NCBI GenBank assembly: GCA_964017185.1
Contig: OZ024877.1
Location: forward strand, 5,434,006 to 5,498,005
DNA from: Rugalucina vietnamica
Lineage: Eukaryota; Mollusca; Bivalvia; Lucinida; Lucinidae
Direction: 5' to 3'
DNA: 64,000 nucleotides
Each line of letters starts with the position of its first letter. Position 1 is the first letter of the stretch. The translations under genes were made by a program, and so were the position numbers. The notes beneath the pieces are model-generated. The model was not told the origin of the DNA, did not search any database, and was given only the letters and a program-made list of their open reading frames with translations. Positions 1-11,522 of this stretch are shown in pieces.

Positions 1-936
1 CGCGAAATTTAATACATAAAAACTAAACCAATGCCGCTTCACGGCAACGTAGCGTGCAGAAATATAGAAATTTTCATTTTTACAACCCTATCAATGTGCT
101 TTCCACCATAATGAGCTACATTATTATGGCTATACAATCTCACTGTACAAAATGTATATTTATGAACTGTTATAACTTACCGACGGCCGACTACTCAGAC
201 TGGCGCTGACCATGACCAGGTGTACCAGATAAACCCATATCCAAACATCTCAAATTCATGCCCAATCTTTACATTCCTTCCGATAATTCATATTGATTTC
301 ACACAAAATAAGCTGCCTATTTATACGCATAAGTTTGTGAACATTTCCCTGAAAACCATACCGTTTTCCATCATATATTCTAAAACCATTCATCAGAACA
401 TGTGAATAACCCACCGTGAGCAAGTAAATAACAATTCTAAATGCACATACACTGACAACCACACCCAGATCAGCTTGCAAAAAGTTATATTGCTAACCAT
501 AAAATCAGCAATACAAATTTTCTCTGGATTATACCTCAAGGTGTAAATCATATGATTCAAATCCCCGGACTTCATGTTTTCGTTAAAGCCGTGTCACTCT
601 CAGAAACCATTTATAGCAAACTGATAAAACACGAATCTGAGCCCAGTACAGAATCCAATTAAACTGCACATAATGCCAATTTCCACGCCACAAATCAACA
701 AATACCATAACACAAAAAGAATGTTAAAATATCACAATTGAGCATAAAATTCTTCATGGCACAAATATTTTTTGCCGTGTCTAACATACATAGATATCCT
801 TGACAATGCAGTAAACATGTCATGTTTACTCCTGTGTAAGTTTCCCAAATACCTATTATGCTCAACTAAACATTTAAAAAATCAAACAAATTATCCAAAC
901 CCCACAAACAGCAAAAGTACATTTTTTATCGTGACA
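1..936 (-). repeat. 3' LTR of the Gmr1-like element (partial)
   Basis: This is the first 936 bp, in element orientation, of the 3' LTR; the rest lies left of the window. It is matched base for base, as far as I compared, by 8899-9834. It is preceded in element orientation by a purine-rich tract. Confidence 0.9.
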
Positions 937-953
937 TACCTTCCCCCTTTTGA
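937..953 (-). other. Polypurine tract next to the 3' LTR
   Basis: On the minus strand the bases just before the 3' LTR are a run of A and G (AAAAGGGGGAAGG, then TA). This is the usual site for plus-strand priming in LTR elements and fixes the LTR boundary at 936/937. Confidence 0.75.
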
Positions 954-1116
954 AGTGTGAAGCATCTTAAAAATGCGTAACACTAGATCTACGCGATAAA
1001 AAATTTACTAAATGAAGTCATATCTAGAGAATCATACTTGCAAAAACCTGCTTCCACGTATCGCAATCTAAATCATTTATGATAAATGGAACATACTCGG
1101 ATCTCGGAGGAAACTG

Positions 1117-1390
1117 CAAAGCTTTCTGTGGTGGTTCTTTTTGTTTTATGTCTTGGTGTATAACATTTTTTGTGCTGTTGGCGCCTTATGTATGTTTTCA
1201 TATTTTTAGTTAAGTTAAGGTAACTGAGTGGCCACCTATTGGGAAAATAGCTGCTCATTCGGCTTACGATATGTTTCATGGTATAAGCACCTGATTGTTA
1301 GTTTGGTTTTTTCCCACCTCGGTTTTTGGAGTGGGAATCTTTTTCTGATTGCGCCTTTTCCTGATCTTTGCCTACTTGTACCTTTTTCTT
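1117..1390 (+). mobile_element. Penelope-like pLTR fragment inside the LTR element
   Basis: About 265 bp match the 3' part of the 369-bp terminal repeat of the Penelope-like element at 35881-40465. The match runs from the CTGTGGTGGTTC stretch to the CTACTTGTAC stretch with few differences. It lies between the end of the gag-pol frame and the polypurine tract. Related sequence occurs on both sides of it (about 1010-1110 and 1470-1600), so it interrupts or joins a local duplication. Confidence 0.7.
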
Positions 1391-1601
1391 AGCCTTGATT
1401 CACTACATACGCCACAAATAGATAACCTTAATGCACAATACTCATGTTTCACAGCATAACACTAATTGAAGTCATATTTAGAAGATTATACTTTCAAGAA
1501 CCGTACCCCGATTACCGCGAACTTAAACTTTTCATGACAATCGGCTCTATACTCGGATTCCGGAGGAAACAGCAAAAGCTATCGGCGTTAACCGTAATCC
1601 A

Positions 1602-4600
1602 CTAAATACGCGACAAATAGTCAGCCCCTACGTTCTCAGAACCTTTTATTGCATTTATATGCATTCGATATGGCTGCAAGATGAGAGCCCATCGCATCAA
1701 TCTTGAATTCTTGAGTTTAGCCTCATTCAAATACTTTAACGGACAGTGATCTGTTTCAACAATGAAATCAGTGCCATACAAGTATCTTGAAAATTTTTGA
1801 ACAGCCCACACCAGTGCTAAACATTCCTTTTCTACAACTGCATAAGCCTTTTCGCTTGGTTTTAATTTCCTGCTGGCATATGCTACTGGAATCTTTTTAC
1901 CATTTTCTTCTTGTAGAAGAACTGCTCCTAAACCTACATCTGACGCATCCACTTGAAGCGTAAAAGCTTGTGAAACATCTGCCATTTTTAAAATGGGTTG
2001 GTTTACTAAAGCCTTACGGAGTTGATTGAATGCCTGTTCTTGTGGCTCACCCCATTGGATTTCATGGTTCTTTTGCCCTTTCCTCGTCAACTCTGTCAAA
2101 GGTGCTGCAATTTCTGAAAAGTGCTCAATAAATGACCTATAGAAACCTACCAATCCAAGGAATGAACGTAACTGTTTCTTGGTAGTTGGTCTTACAGCAT
2201 TCTGGATTGCAACAATTTTCTCCTCGCAAGGTTGGAGTGTATTCTGGCTTACCATATGTCCCAAGCATTCTATACTAGAATATCCTACAAAACACTTACA
2301 CGGTTTCACCGTCAAGTTAGCCTCTCGTAGTCTGGACAACAATGATCGCAATACATCTAAATGCTGTTCCCATGTCATGGTAAAGATAATAATATCATCT
2401 ACAAAATTATCAATATTTGACAAATTTTGCAACAATTTCCGCATCAAGCGACTACAACTCGCTTGGGCCGTTACCAAACCGAATGGTAAAACAGTAAATT
2501 GAAATAATCCTAGCGGTGTCTGGAATGCTGTGTACTGCTTGGAACGGTCAGATAATGGAATTTGCCAGTAACCCTTTGAAAGGTCCATTTTTGTTATCCA
2601 TTTATATCCTGCCAATTTTGAGAATATTTGTTCCATACTCGGCATAGGCTCAGCATCAAAGACTGTAATTTTGTTTAGCACACGAAAGTCAATACAGAAT
2701 CTGTTCGAGTTATCTTTCTTCTTGACAATGACTATGGGTGAGCAATACGGACTTTCTGATCTCTCTATTACCTTTAATTCTAACATATTTCTTACCTCAT
2801 CTCCTACAGCCTCCATCATACTATATGGTAAAGGGTATTGCTTTACTCTAACAGGCGTATCTGTAGTTAATTTAATATCATGTTCCATTAAAGTCGTTCT
2901 ACCAGGTTTCTCAGAGAATGTTTCTGGAAATTCTTGTATTAATTCTTCTACTTGTTTCCGTTCTTTTGGATTAAGAGCTGGATTGATATTTACCTGTAAC
3001 ACATCACCTTCATTTTGTCCTGATGGCGTTTCCACAAGACCCCCTCTACTCTCATCATCCATGTTCTCTACCGTTAAGTCTATCAAAGATACAGCACACA
3101 CCTGTGACTCATCTCTAGCTTGACACTCTACATTCCCATTTTGTCGCACAACGTATTGCTTTAACATATTGATGTGAAATAACTTGTCTTTCTTACCCAC
3201 ACGTAATTTGTAGTCTAATGGGCTAAGTTTTTCAACCACATCATAAGGTCCCTTCCATGCCATCAATAATTTGTTGTTGTCTGTTGGCAATAACACTAAT
3301 GCTTTGTCACCTACCTTCAGTGTCCGTTTTCCCGCCTTCCGGTCATAATGGCGTTTGTATTTCCTTGACATCTTACTCAAATTGTCTTGCGCTATAGCTA
3401 GCGTAGTCTCTAATCGTTCTCTCAATTCGATAACATACTGATATGTGCTTCTCAGACTCTGATCTTGGATTTCTTTGCTCCATAACTGTCTTAGAATTTG
3501 CATAGGACCACGTACTGGCCATCCATATAAAAGCTCAAAGGGTGAAAATCCCAAGCTTTCTTGGGGAGCTTCTCTATAGGCAAACAACAAAGGATCAATA
3601 TATTTATCCCAATCCTTTGGGCGCTCGGCACACATTCTCATGAGCATTTTCTTGATCGTTTGATTGAACCGCTCTACGAGTCCATTACAAATAGGATGGT
3701 AAGGGGTAGTAACTAATTGCTTGAATGATAGTAACCTACTCACTTCTTTCATAATTGATGATGTGTACTGTGACCCTAAATCTGAGAGAATCTCACTCGG
3801 TACTCCTACTCGACTAAAGATACTTACCAATGCCTCTGCCACAGTTTCTGTGTCAATCGACGCTAGTGGTACTGCTTCTGGGTATCTTGTCGCATAGTCA
3901 ACTACAGTGAGTATGGACCGGTTCTTACTGTATGTCACAGGTTTCAAAGGTCCTATCAAATCAGTTGCAACTCTCTTGAATGGTACATCTATTCTAGGCA
4001 TCTTTCCTAAGGGTGCTCGAATTATCTTACCCTTGGGTACAGTACGTTGACAAATGTCACATGACTGACAAAATCGTTTTATGTCGCTACTGATGCCTGG
4101 CCAATAAAATTCTGAGAGAACCTTTTGTATGGTTCGTTTAACAGCTAAATGACCTGCCATTATTGACTCGTGAGCCAACTTCATTACCGTTTTGCGAAAT
4201 TGCTGTGGCACTATAAGTTGTGTAAATAACCTACCTCGCTCAATGTTCGGCGAGCTAAACTTCCGGTACATCAAGTTATTTTTAATAAAATATGATGCAT
4301 TCTTAAGACACTCTTTGGCTTCACACCGTGCCTTCATTACCTTCAAACTCTGATCTTCATTCTGGGCCTTCCGAATTTGATCCGGTGTAGCTTCTTGTAT
4401 AACTATTTCTGGTGTCTTCATACTCACATGTGTTCCTTCCTGTTTCTTCTGTGCCCTAGTTTGCACTGCTAATGTTGGCACCCAGTCTATATCCGGTTTG
4501 TTGCGTTCCCGTGCACCTGGAATATTACCTATGATTAAATCAACCAATGGCTTTTCCACACATAGTGCCAATACTTCTCCTTTGTAATATGGTGTGTCAA

Positions 4601-6359
4601 TGTTTACCTTCACTTCCGGTACAACTCTTGTAGAATAATCTACCATTACCATAGTTTGATTTCTTCCTGTATATGCACCTTCCGGGACTACATGTTTACT
4701 TACTATCACGCCCGAACATCCAGTATCTCGTAAAACCTCAACTGGTTTCTCTTCAACCATTCCTTGTACAGTACTAAGTTCTGAAAGAGATGATACTGAA
4801 CTCACACTTACTTGGTGTTTCTCATGTATGTTATCCTTACTCTCCATTGCTGCTTTGGAATAACTGACAGTATTTGTATACGTCAAGCAAGCTCCACATT
4901 TCTTAACATCTGTTGTTGTATCCTCATGACTGTCTTCATATGTAGTCTGTACCTCCGAATCTTTGCTCTGAAAAGTAACCTTCTTTGTTGGTGATCTACC
5001 TCTATGTCCTACCGCACCTACTTTCATGATACCGGGTTTTAGTTCCGGACACTCCCTCCTGTAATGTGTTCCACCACAATTATAACATTTCAAACCTGGA
5101 TAGTATTTACCTCTTCCTCTTCCATATGAGTTTTGATTATTAGGATTCTGGTCTCTTTTCACTGGTGACCTTGATCTGGATGCTGAATTAGAACGAGATC
5201 TACCTCTGTCATTCTTGAAGGTCAAATTAACGATATCCACATACCTAGCTTCCTTGTAGGAATCCGCCAATTTACTAGCTTGCTCCAACGAAGTTGGTTC
5301 TCTCTCCCGTAGAAATAACTCCAGTTCTCTGTTACAAATAAATGTAAACTGGTCTCTCAACATGAGATCCTGCAAACCTTCAAAAGTTTTAGGAATACCT
5401 GACATATCTATCCATCTTGTAAAGTAGCTCTTCAACCATGCTGAAAACTGCTGAAATGTCTCACCGGTTTCTGGTCTACACTTTCTGTACTTACGCTTGA
5501 ATCCTTCCTCTGTTAATTGATACCTTTGTAACAATGCACACTTCAACTTGTCATAGTCCATTGCATCCTCCTGTGGCATCAATGCGTACACATCTAACGC
5601 TTTACCCTGTAATAACGCACTCAAATCAGTTGCCCATGTTTCTCTTTTCCACCCTTGTGCTGAAGAATACCGTTCAAACCTTAGTAAATATGCATCCATT
5701 TCGTCCTTACCTTCATTAAATGCCGGGATTTTAGGCGTTCTTGCCTTAATAGTGTCTCTTGGCGCTGGAATTGGCCTCTCCGCCCTTTGCGCTGTGATCC
5801 TCTCCATTTCTGCGAAATGTCTTCTGTCCTGTAATTCAATCTGCATTTCATACTCACGTTCTAACTTCTCTCTCTCTGCTACTAACCTCTCTCGTTCCAA
5901 TGCAATCTCTGCCTCATACTTAGCCCTATCTGCAATTCTGATCTTACGCTCTTCATCTGCCTTAAGCTCCATTTCTTCATTTGCATGCCTGTATTGTACT
6001 TCCAGTTCACGCTCTTTTAATTCTTTCTGTCTTACCTTTTCAGCTTCTTGCGCTAGCAACTCATTCCGCTTCAGTTCAATTTCCTGTTTCTTAAGTTGTA
6101 ATTCATACTCCTTAATTTCTCGCTGCTTTTCTTGTTCATCAGCTTTGGCTTTTAACTCGCGCTCATGGCGTTCGCGTTCAGCTCTTACTTCCATCTCGCG
6201 GATTTCGCGTTCTGCTTCTCGACGCTCACGTTCTGCATCACGCGCTGCTTGACGTTCATCACGTAATATTACTTGTTGCTCTGAAACAAACGTATTAAGT
6301 GCTTCACCTTCAAGACCTAAATCTTTCCCCACTTTGGTTAACTCTTTAACTACATCCAT
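1602..6359 (-). CDS. Gag-pol polyprotein of the Gmr1-like element, 1585 aa
   Basis: A single long frame. In order it shows a very charged coiled-coil region (about residues 10-200), a gag-like domain (about 200-390), a CCHC-type zinc knuckle (about 425-437), an aspartic protease core with DTG (about 540), an integrase with its HHCC zinc domain and D,D,E core (about 730-1010) followed by a GPY/F-like end, then reverse transcriptase with VDD (about 1180-1370) and RNase H to the C-terminus. Integrase before RT is the mark of the Gmr1 group. The frame looks whole. It belongs to a mobile element and is not a host gene. Confidence 0.92.
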   Translation of the reverse strand: MDVVKELTKVGKDLGLEGEALNTFVSEQQVILRDERQAARDAERERREAEREIREMEVRAERERHERELKAKADEQEKQREIKEYELQLKKQEIELKRNELLAQEAEKVRQKELKERELEVQYRHANEEMELKADEERKIRIADRAKYEAEIALERERLVAEREKLEREYEMQIELQDRRHFAEMERITAQRAERPIPAPRDTIKARTPKIPAFNEGKDEMDAYLLRFERYSSAQGWKRETWATDLSALLQGKALDVYALMPQEDAMDYDKLKCALLQRYQLTEEGFKRKYRKCRPETGETFQQFSAWLKSYFTRWIDMSGIPKTFEGLQDLMLRDQFTFICNRELELFLREREPTSLEQASKLADSYKEARYVDIVNLTFKNDRGRSRSNSASRSRSPVKRDQNPNNQNSYGRGRGKYYPGLKCYNCGGTHYRRECPELKPGIMKVGAVGHRGRSPTKKVTFQSKDSEVQTTYEDSHEDTTTDVKKCGACLTYTNTVSYSKAAMESKDNIHEKHQVSVSSVSSLSELSTVQGMVEEKPVEVLRDTGCSGVIVSKHVVPEGAYTGRNQTMVMVDYSTRVVPEVKVNIDTPYYKGEVLALCVEKPLVDLIIGNIPGARERNKPDIDWVPTLAVQTRAQKKQEGTHVSMKTPEIVIQEATPDQIRKAQNEDQSLKVMKARCEAKECLKNASYFIKNNLMYRKFSSPNIERGRLFTQLIVPQQFRKTVMKLAHESIMAGHLAVKRTIQKVLSEFYWPGISSDIKRFCQSCDICQRTVPKGKIIRAPLGKMPRIDVPFKRVATDLIGPLKPVTYSKNRSILTVVDYATRYPEAVPLASIDTETVAEALVSIFSRVGVPSEILSDLGSQYTSSIMKEVSRLLSFKQLVTTPYHPICNGLVERFNQTIKKMLMRMCAERPKDWDKYIDPLLFAYREAPQESLGFSPFELLYGWPVRGPMQILRQLWSKEIQDQSLRSTYQYVIELRERLETTLAIAQDNLSKMSRKYKRHYDRKAGKRTLKVGDKALVLLPTDNNKLLMAWKGPYDVVEKLSPLDYKLRVGKKDKLFHINMLKQYVVRQNGNVECQARDESQVCAVSLIDLTVENMDDESRGGLVETPSGQNEGDVLQVNINPALNPKERKQVEELIQEFPETFSEKPGRTTLMEHDIKLTTDTPVRVKQYPLPYSMMEAVGDEVRNMLELKVIERSESPYCSPIVIVKKKDNSNRFCIDFRVLNKITVFDAEPMPSMEQIFSKLAGYKWITKMDLSKGYWQIPLSDRSKQYTAFQTPLGLFQFTVLPFGLVTAQASCSRLMRKLLQNLSNIDNFVDDIIIFTMTWEQHLDVLRSLLSRLREANLTVKPCKCFVGYSSIECLGHMVSQNTLQPCEEKIVAIQNAVRPTTKKQLRSFLGLVGFYRSFIEHFSEIAAPLTELTRKGQKNHEIQWGEPQEQAFNQLRKALVNQPILKMADVSQAFTLQVDASDVGLGAVLLQEENGKKIPVAYASRKLKPSEKAYAVVEKECLALVWAVQKFSRYLYGTDFIVETDHCPLKYLNEAKLKNSRLMRWALILQPYRMHINAIKGSENVGADYLSRI

Positions 6360-6476
6360 GATTATTTCCCTTTTGAAAAATTATTACTGTTTGTAAGGAT
6401 GGTCACAATAAAACGAAATCTGAGTTATCAATTGATTCTCAACAATGTAAACTTCACAGTATTCACATCAATAAAT

Positions 6477-7058
6477 GGTGGCAGCACATTTGCGCACATT
6501 TTTGAAAGAATGTGGTTCATTTGCGCACACAATTTTCCCAGGTAAACGTTTTTATTTGCGCACACAATTTCCCCAGGTAAATGTTACATTTGCGCACATC
6601 AAATTTTCTCCGGTAAATGGTATGTTTGCGCTGGCGGGTCTGTAAAGACAAGCCAAATGGAACATTTTAAAACAAATCCTTTTATATGAAGGTTTTAGAT
6701 TCAGAAAAGAAAAAGACAGTAAGACGGTACACTTGTGGTGATGCATAAAGATAACTTGCAAACCCAGCTAAATGATACAATGATTGTTTGAGGGAGACTC
6801 GAACATGACCACGTGGAAGAAGAGTCCAGGGCTGCGACTCCTGAAACTCTTCACATCCAGGCCGGTGAACAGGGGTAACAATGATGATACTTTATTTGTC
6901 GTACCTTGATTTAATAAAAGCTGGCCAAGGAAGAGGCGTAAAAACATGTGCGCAAATGTAACAGTAAAACTGTGCGCAAATGATATACATTTCTGTGCGC
7001 AAATGAAAACTGTGCGCAAACGAAATTTTTGAAAAATGTGCGCAAATGTAATAGCACC
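6477..7058. mobile_element. MITE (582 bp) nested in the LTR element leader, 8-bp TSD
   Basis: The direct repeat CAATAAAT flanks it exactly at 6469-6476 and 7059-7066. The ends are inverted: the left starts GGTGGCAGCACATTTGCGCA, and the right end read in reverse starts GGTGCTATTACATTTGCGCA, with the match continuing for about ten bases. TTTGCGCACA or its complement recurs at least nine times towards both ends. There is no coding capacity. An 8-bp duplication fits hAT, P or Merlin-type transposases; the ends do not let me choose. Confidence 0.85.
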
Positions 7059-7629
7059 CAATAAATAAGCAAAACCCAATGCTTACCAAGCTTCAACTTT
7101 TGTTTACCAATTGCCTCAACGCAACCTATTCTTAATAACCCATTAAGAATCACCCAGACATTCTACCACAATCAACTAATGCCTTTAACCGTTGCGTAAC
7201 AATTTACAAAAGTAAGCCCATACTCATGAATACTTTCAACAAACCGTTCAATTGACAAACCTCAAATTTCAGGATCACCTGGTGCTTCACTGGTACACCC
7301 CGTCTCTGGTGCTCGCCAACCCTGACAGTCGGTCGACGGGAATATGAATTATCGGAGGACTCCCATCAGTCTAACCATCGGCCCTCATAACTGAAATATA
7401 CTTTGATATCTTGTTCTTAAGTGACAGTGTGACTGTAACATATACCAGAACAATGAAATTTTAGAGTTTACATTTGCATTATTTTAAACAATTACTTTTA
7501 CTTTGCTTAAGCATTGCTTACTTTGGTACACTAGAGAATTTCACTGTGATTCACATTTGGTTCTCTAAATCCTAGCATATATAAACACCTCCAAGAGTTA
7601 CTGATATCCAATGCAGAAATGTTGGGCGT

Positions 7630-7647
7630 ATCCCACTTCTGACACCA
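7630..7647 (-). other. tRNA primer binding site
   Basis: On the minus strand this reads TGGTGTCAGAAGTGGGAT, two bases inside the 5' LTR. It is complementary to a tRNA 3' end finishing in CCA; the sequence resembles tRNA-Leu, the primer used by many gypsy-type elements. The tRNA assignment is from memory of the family. Confidence 0.8.
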
Positions 7648-7649
7648 AA

Positions 7650-9834
7650 TGTCACGTACTGACTCTACTTAATATAAAGTCAGAGGATACAATGGCTTGT
7701 TGTGCCCAACAAATCATGTATCGAATGACCAAGGGTATACGCTTCCTGCTATGAATGACCAGCAAATCTATGGGAGGGTTCAATTAAACAGAATTTTCAA
7801 ATTATGATGATTTATTTATAATGATGTTTAAAGTGAGAAGCAAAGAAGGAGAAAAAAGATAGAAAGAGATTACAAAAAGAAATTACTGAGAAAAGAAAAA
7901 AAAAAAAAATACGTCCTTTGTTCATCAATGTCCCACACACTTTCCCATTGGCATCTCCGGGTATACTGTCACACGTTCGTCTCACTAGTACACTCCACAC
8001 CACTGCTTGCAAAAACAGTCCAGTGTTCCCAATACGAACTGTAGACCACGCCCGTCCATAGTAAACCAAACACCAATGATTTTATATCGTCCCGTTTATA
8101 CCGTCACTGCCACCCCATATAATTTAGCCCAGTTTAGTTTCAGGAATTCAGATTACGTCCATAGATTACAATTTCAGCTTCAAGGCCTGAAATAAAGTAA
8201 CTGTGTCTTAACAACAAAATAACTGATAGTGTCGCAATTTATCATAACGAAATCTCCTGCAGCTATGCACGTCACAACATCCAATTGCAAATAACCTCCC
8301 ACAATTCCGTATCCCGGAACTGTATTAGTTTATTCGCTAGATTGCTTGTACTATACATATAAACTATAATACTCCAGTATCTACATTGAAACATTTATTC
8401 ACATGTACGATACAGTTAAGCCATATATGTCGCGAACTAACCCTAGTTCCTTACCCAGCGACATCACAAGCAAATCTCCGACATGCATCCACAATTCCTC
8501 ACCCAGGAATTGGTCCTGCCAATCTATGACCAAATTCATAGAAAGCCATTTCTCAGAATACGATAAATCTTGCGAGACAATCTTGTTACAATATGAAACC
8601 TTTCTTAAATGACATCACTAATTTCAGTAATAGCGAATATTCTTAATGACGTCATTAACGTCAAATTTAAGCGTTACGTTACTATAACATAAAACTTAAA
8701 ATCTGAAATTTCCAGCCTTACAGCTTTGTTCCGAGTCAACATTAACTTCCTTTATGATGAGATGATTAGATAACATAACATAACATGAAACTAAATGTAC
8801 GTCAATGACAATAACGTCGCTACAAGTAACGTAGCACATAACAGAAATTTCCATTTTACAACTTTGGTTGACATACATACCGTGCAATGTCATTCTTACG
8901 CGAAATTTAATACATAAAAACTAAACCAATGCCGCTTCACGGCAACGTAGCGTGCAGAAATATAGAAATTTTCATTTTTACAACCCTATCAATGTGCTTT
9001 CCACCATAATGAGCTACATTATTATGGCTATACAATCTCACTGTACAAAATGTATATTTATGAACTGTTATAACTTACCGACGGCCGACTACTCAGACTG
9101 GCGCTGACCATGACCAGGTGTACCAGATAAACCCATATCCAAACATCTCAAATTCATGCCCAATCTTTACATTCCTTCCGATAATTCATATTGATTTCAC
9201 ACAAAATAAGCTGCCTATTTATACGCATAAGTTTGTGAACATTTCCCTGAAAACCATACCGTTTTCCATCATATATTCTAAAACCATTCATCAGAACATG
9301 TGAATAACCCACCGTGAGCAAGTAAATAACAATTCTAAATGCACATACACTGACAACCACACCCAGATCAGCTTGCAAAAAGTTATATTGCTAACCATAA
9401 AATCAGCAATACAAATTTTCTCTGGATTATACCTCAAGGTGTAAATCATATGATTCAAATCCCCGGACTTCATGTTTTCGTTAAAGCCGTGTCACTCTCA
9501 GAAACCATTTATAGCAAACTGATAAAACACGAATCTGAGCCCAGTACAGAATCCAATTAAACTGCACATAATGCCAATTTCCACGCCACAAATCAACAAA
9601 TACCATAACACAAAAAGAATGTTAAAATATCACAATTGAGCATAAAATTCTTCATGGCACAAATATTTTTTGCCGTGTCTAACATACATAGATATCCTTG
9701 ACAATGCAGTAAACATGTCATGTTTACTCCTGTGTAAGTTTCCCAAATACCTATTATGCTCAACTAAACATTTAAAAAATCAAACAAATTATCCAAACCC
9801 CACAAACAGCAAAAGTACATTTTTTATCGTGACA
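7650..9834 (-). repeat. 5' LTR of the Gmr1-like element (2185 bp)
   Basis: Its segment 8899-9834 repeats window positions 1-936 at a constant offset of 8898 with no difference seen. The outer end is placed where the two copies diverge (after GTGACA). The inner end is placed two bases from the primer binding site, where TGTCACG mirrors the outer CGTGACA. At about 2.2 kb the LTR is long for the group. It contains no convincing open frame. Confidence 0.9.
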
Positions 9835-10238
9835 ACACCTGCTAGGCTATTTTTGTCTCTGACAGTTGACACCTAGCTCATCACTTCCTTATATGGAAGT
9901 AAGCATGAGGTGTACATTTCTATTAGCTAAATACAGAAATGATTGACATTTTGAGACAGCTAAAATTGTACTAGTTCTGAGACAGAAATATCCCAGACAG
10001 GCACACAAAGGAATATGCTTGTCTGGTGGGTGAGAATATCTTATTCCTATTTCATTTACTCATACTAGTCTTGCATTCTTAATTTTATGTTTCAATCTTT
10101 GGATGACAAAAGTAGCTGTCAGAGCAGATGTGGAAAAATCTTAAAATTGAAAACCTTCCAAACAATCCTGTCAACTTTGTTTGACTGGATAGTGTGATGA
10201 CATATATGTATAGACAATATTGTTAACACACAGGTTAG
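9835..10238. other. Unassigned AT-rich sequence
   Basis: No exon, repeat boundary or RNA gene is recognised between the 5' LTR and the first hairpin MITE. Confidence 0.5.
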
Positions 10239-10450
10239 TCGCGACACGAGAAAATTGGTCTTCGGTGTTTCCAACTCAAACCCTCTTATACAGTCACAGA
10301 AGCAGGCTAGAAGCTTGAAATTTCAGATTTAAGAAGAAGAGAGATTGTACTATCCAAGTAGGGAAAACAAAGTCGCTGATCAGCTTGGCAGTTACTGTGA
10401 AGCTGATCTGCGCCTTTGTTTTCACATAGGCAAAATTCCTGTTTTCTCAT
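10239..10450 (+). mobile_element. MITE-A hairpin element, copy 1
   Basis: Member of the family described at 26854-27091. It shows the shared body (AAGCTTGAAATTTCAGATTT and ATTGTACTATCC), the central self-complementary block around CTGATCAGCTT and an imperfect TIR ending TTTTCTCATGATGCGG. Confidence 0.75.
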
Positions 10451-10588
10451 GATGCGGTTCAATTAATAATATAAATAATAAATAAATGAAGAGGTTGAAT
10501 CTTTTTATTTCAACGAAGTTGAGAACAGTCATCTTATGTTGAAAACTTATAAACAATTTGAAAAGTATATTTTGTTTATCACAAATAG

Positions 10589-10686
10589 ATTTAGATGACT
10601 TCATGGTAGTAGGAGAAGATGAAGAAATTGAACCAGTTATTACAGCGAAGAAGAGAAAAGTATTGAAAATTGACTCTGGCACATAG
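10589..10686 (+). pseudogene. Diverged copy of the UBA2-like last exon
   Basis: Translates as a shortened relative of the two exons at 11523 and 11691: LDDFMVVGEDEEIEPVITAK and then KRKVLKIDSGT before a stop. It is preceded by a T-rich stretch ending in AG. Relative to the other copies it lacks the first nine exon bases and is out of step with the SAKKLK part beyond the early stop. The entry phase is still compatible with the other copies, so a minor alternative terminal exon is possible, but a decayed duplicate is more likely. Confidence 0.5.
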
Positions 10687-10723
10687 TGCTAAAAAAACTG
10701 AAATATGACAGCGAAATAGATAA

Positions 10724-11445
10724 AAATGCGTACTGCGTATGTACGCACGATTTTTCACCCTGTACACATAGAAATATCAGACCTGTGCGTACCATGTACG
10801 CAGTAAAAATCAGCGGTACGCAAACAGTTTACGATTTAATGCGTACACAGATAAAAATACCTTTAAAATTGTCACAAAATGACAATTTGTCAACTAGTAT
10901 TGTGAGGCTGCTCTGTCAACAATCGAAAAGAAGATACAATATGAATGCAGCTTCTGATCGTTTCATATTACATACCATGCAATATATTATGTATCTTCAG
11001 TAGTTATACCATAAACGTGTATTCCGTTCAGTGTCTGTTAACCAAAGGTTTATTCATGAATTTATTAGTAATGTGTCACTTTGGTTTATTGAATAGGCAT
11101 TTTGCATCGATTTCTGGTCATATTTTTTTTAATTCAAAACTTGATGTATTCAATGTTCTACAGCCATGCCAGTTATGTTTTTCCTCACTTTTGCTCTCTT
11201 ATTATCTATACTGGATACAAAAGTATGGTTTAACAAGCATTAATGACAGAATAACATGTAATTTTAGGATTATCAACCAGTTTACTTGAATTTTCATACT
11301 TGAATAAATGGTCTTATCCATACGTGTGCATATCTATAAGTTTGATTCTGAATGAGAGGTTAGAATATGAACCTTCAGAAAACGTGTACACAGTAATATT
11401 GTCGGTACGCACTGTACATTTATTCTGATGCGTACAGTACGCATT
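10724..11445. mobile_element. MITE with GTACGC-rich inverted ends
   Basis: The left end reads AAATGCGTACTGCGTATGTA and the right end, in reverse, AATGCGTACTGTACGCATC. GTACGC or GCGTAC recurs several times near both ends (10740-10850 and 11390-11440). It lies between two copies of the UBA2 terminal exon. No coding capacity and no clear target duplication. Confidence 0.55.
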
Positions 11446-11522
11446 GCGAAAAATAATTATCTACATCACTGATATGAGACAAACTTTGACAAAATATATA
11501 AAAAAATGTACTTATTTTTCAG

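Larger units (their letters stand above)
1..9834 (-). mobile_element. Ty3/gypsy LTR retrotransposon, Gmr1-like domain order
   Basis: The element reads on the minus strand. Its parts are the 5' LTR (7650-9834), a primer binding site (7630-7647), a leader holding an inserted MITE (6477-7058), one long gag-pol frame (1602-6359), a polypurine tract (about 937-953) and the 3' LTR (1-936, cut by the window edge). The LTR begins TGTCACG and ends CGTGACA. I saw no difference between the two LTRs over the 936 bp that can be compared, so the insertion is recent. Integrase precedes reverse transcriptase, which is the order known for the Gmr1 group of Ty3/gypsy elements and unlike ordinary gypsy. It looks whole as far as it can be seen. 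The other target-site duplication is outside the window. Confidence 0.92.

Noticed and set aside
5752-6252. Plus-strand frame of 166 codons, Ser/Arg-rich
   Set aside because: It is the antisense of the charged coiled-coil part of the gag-pol frame.
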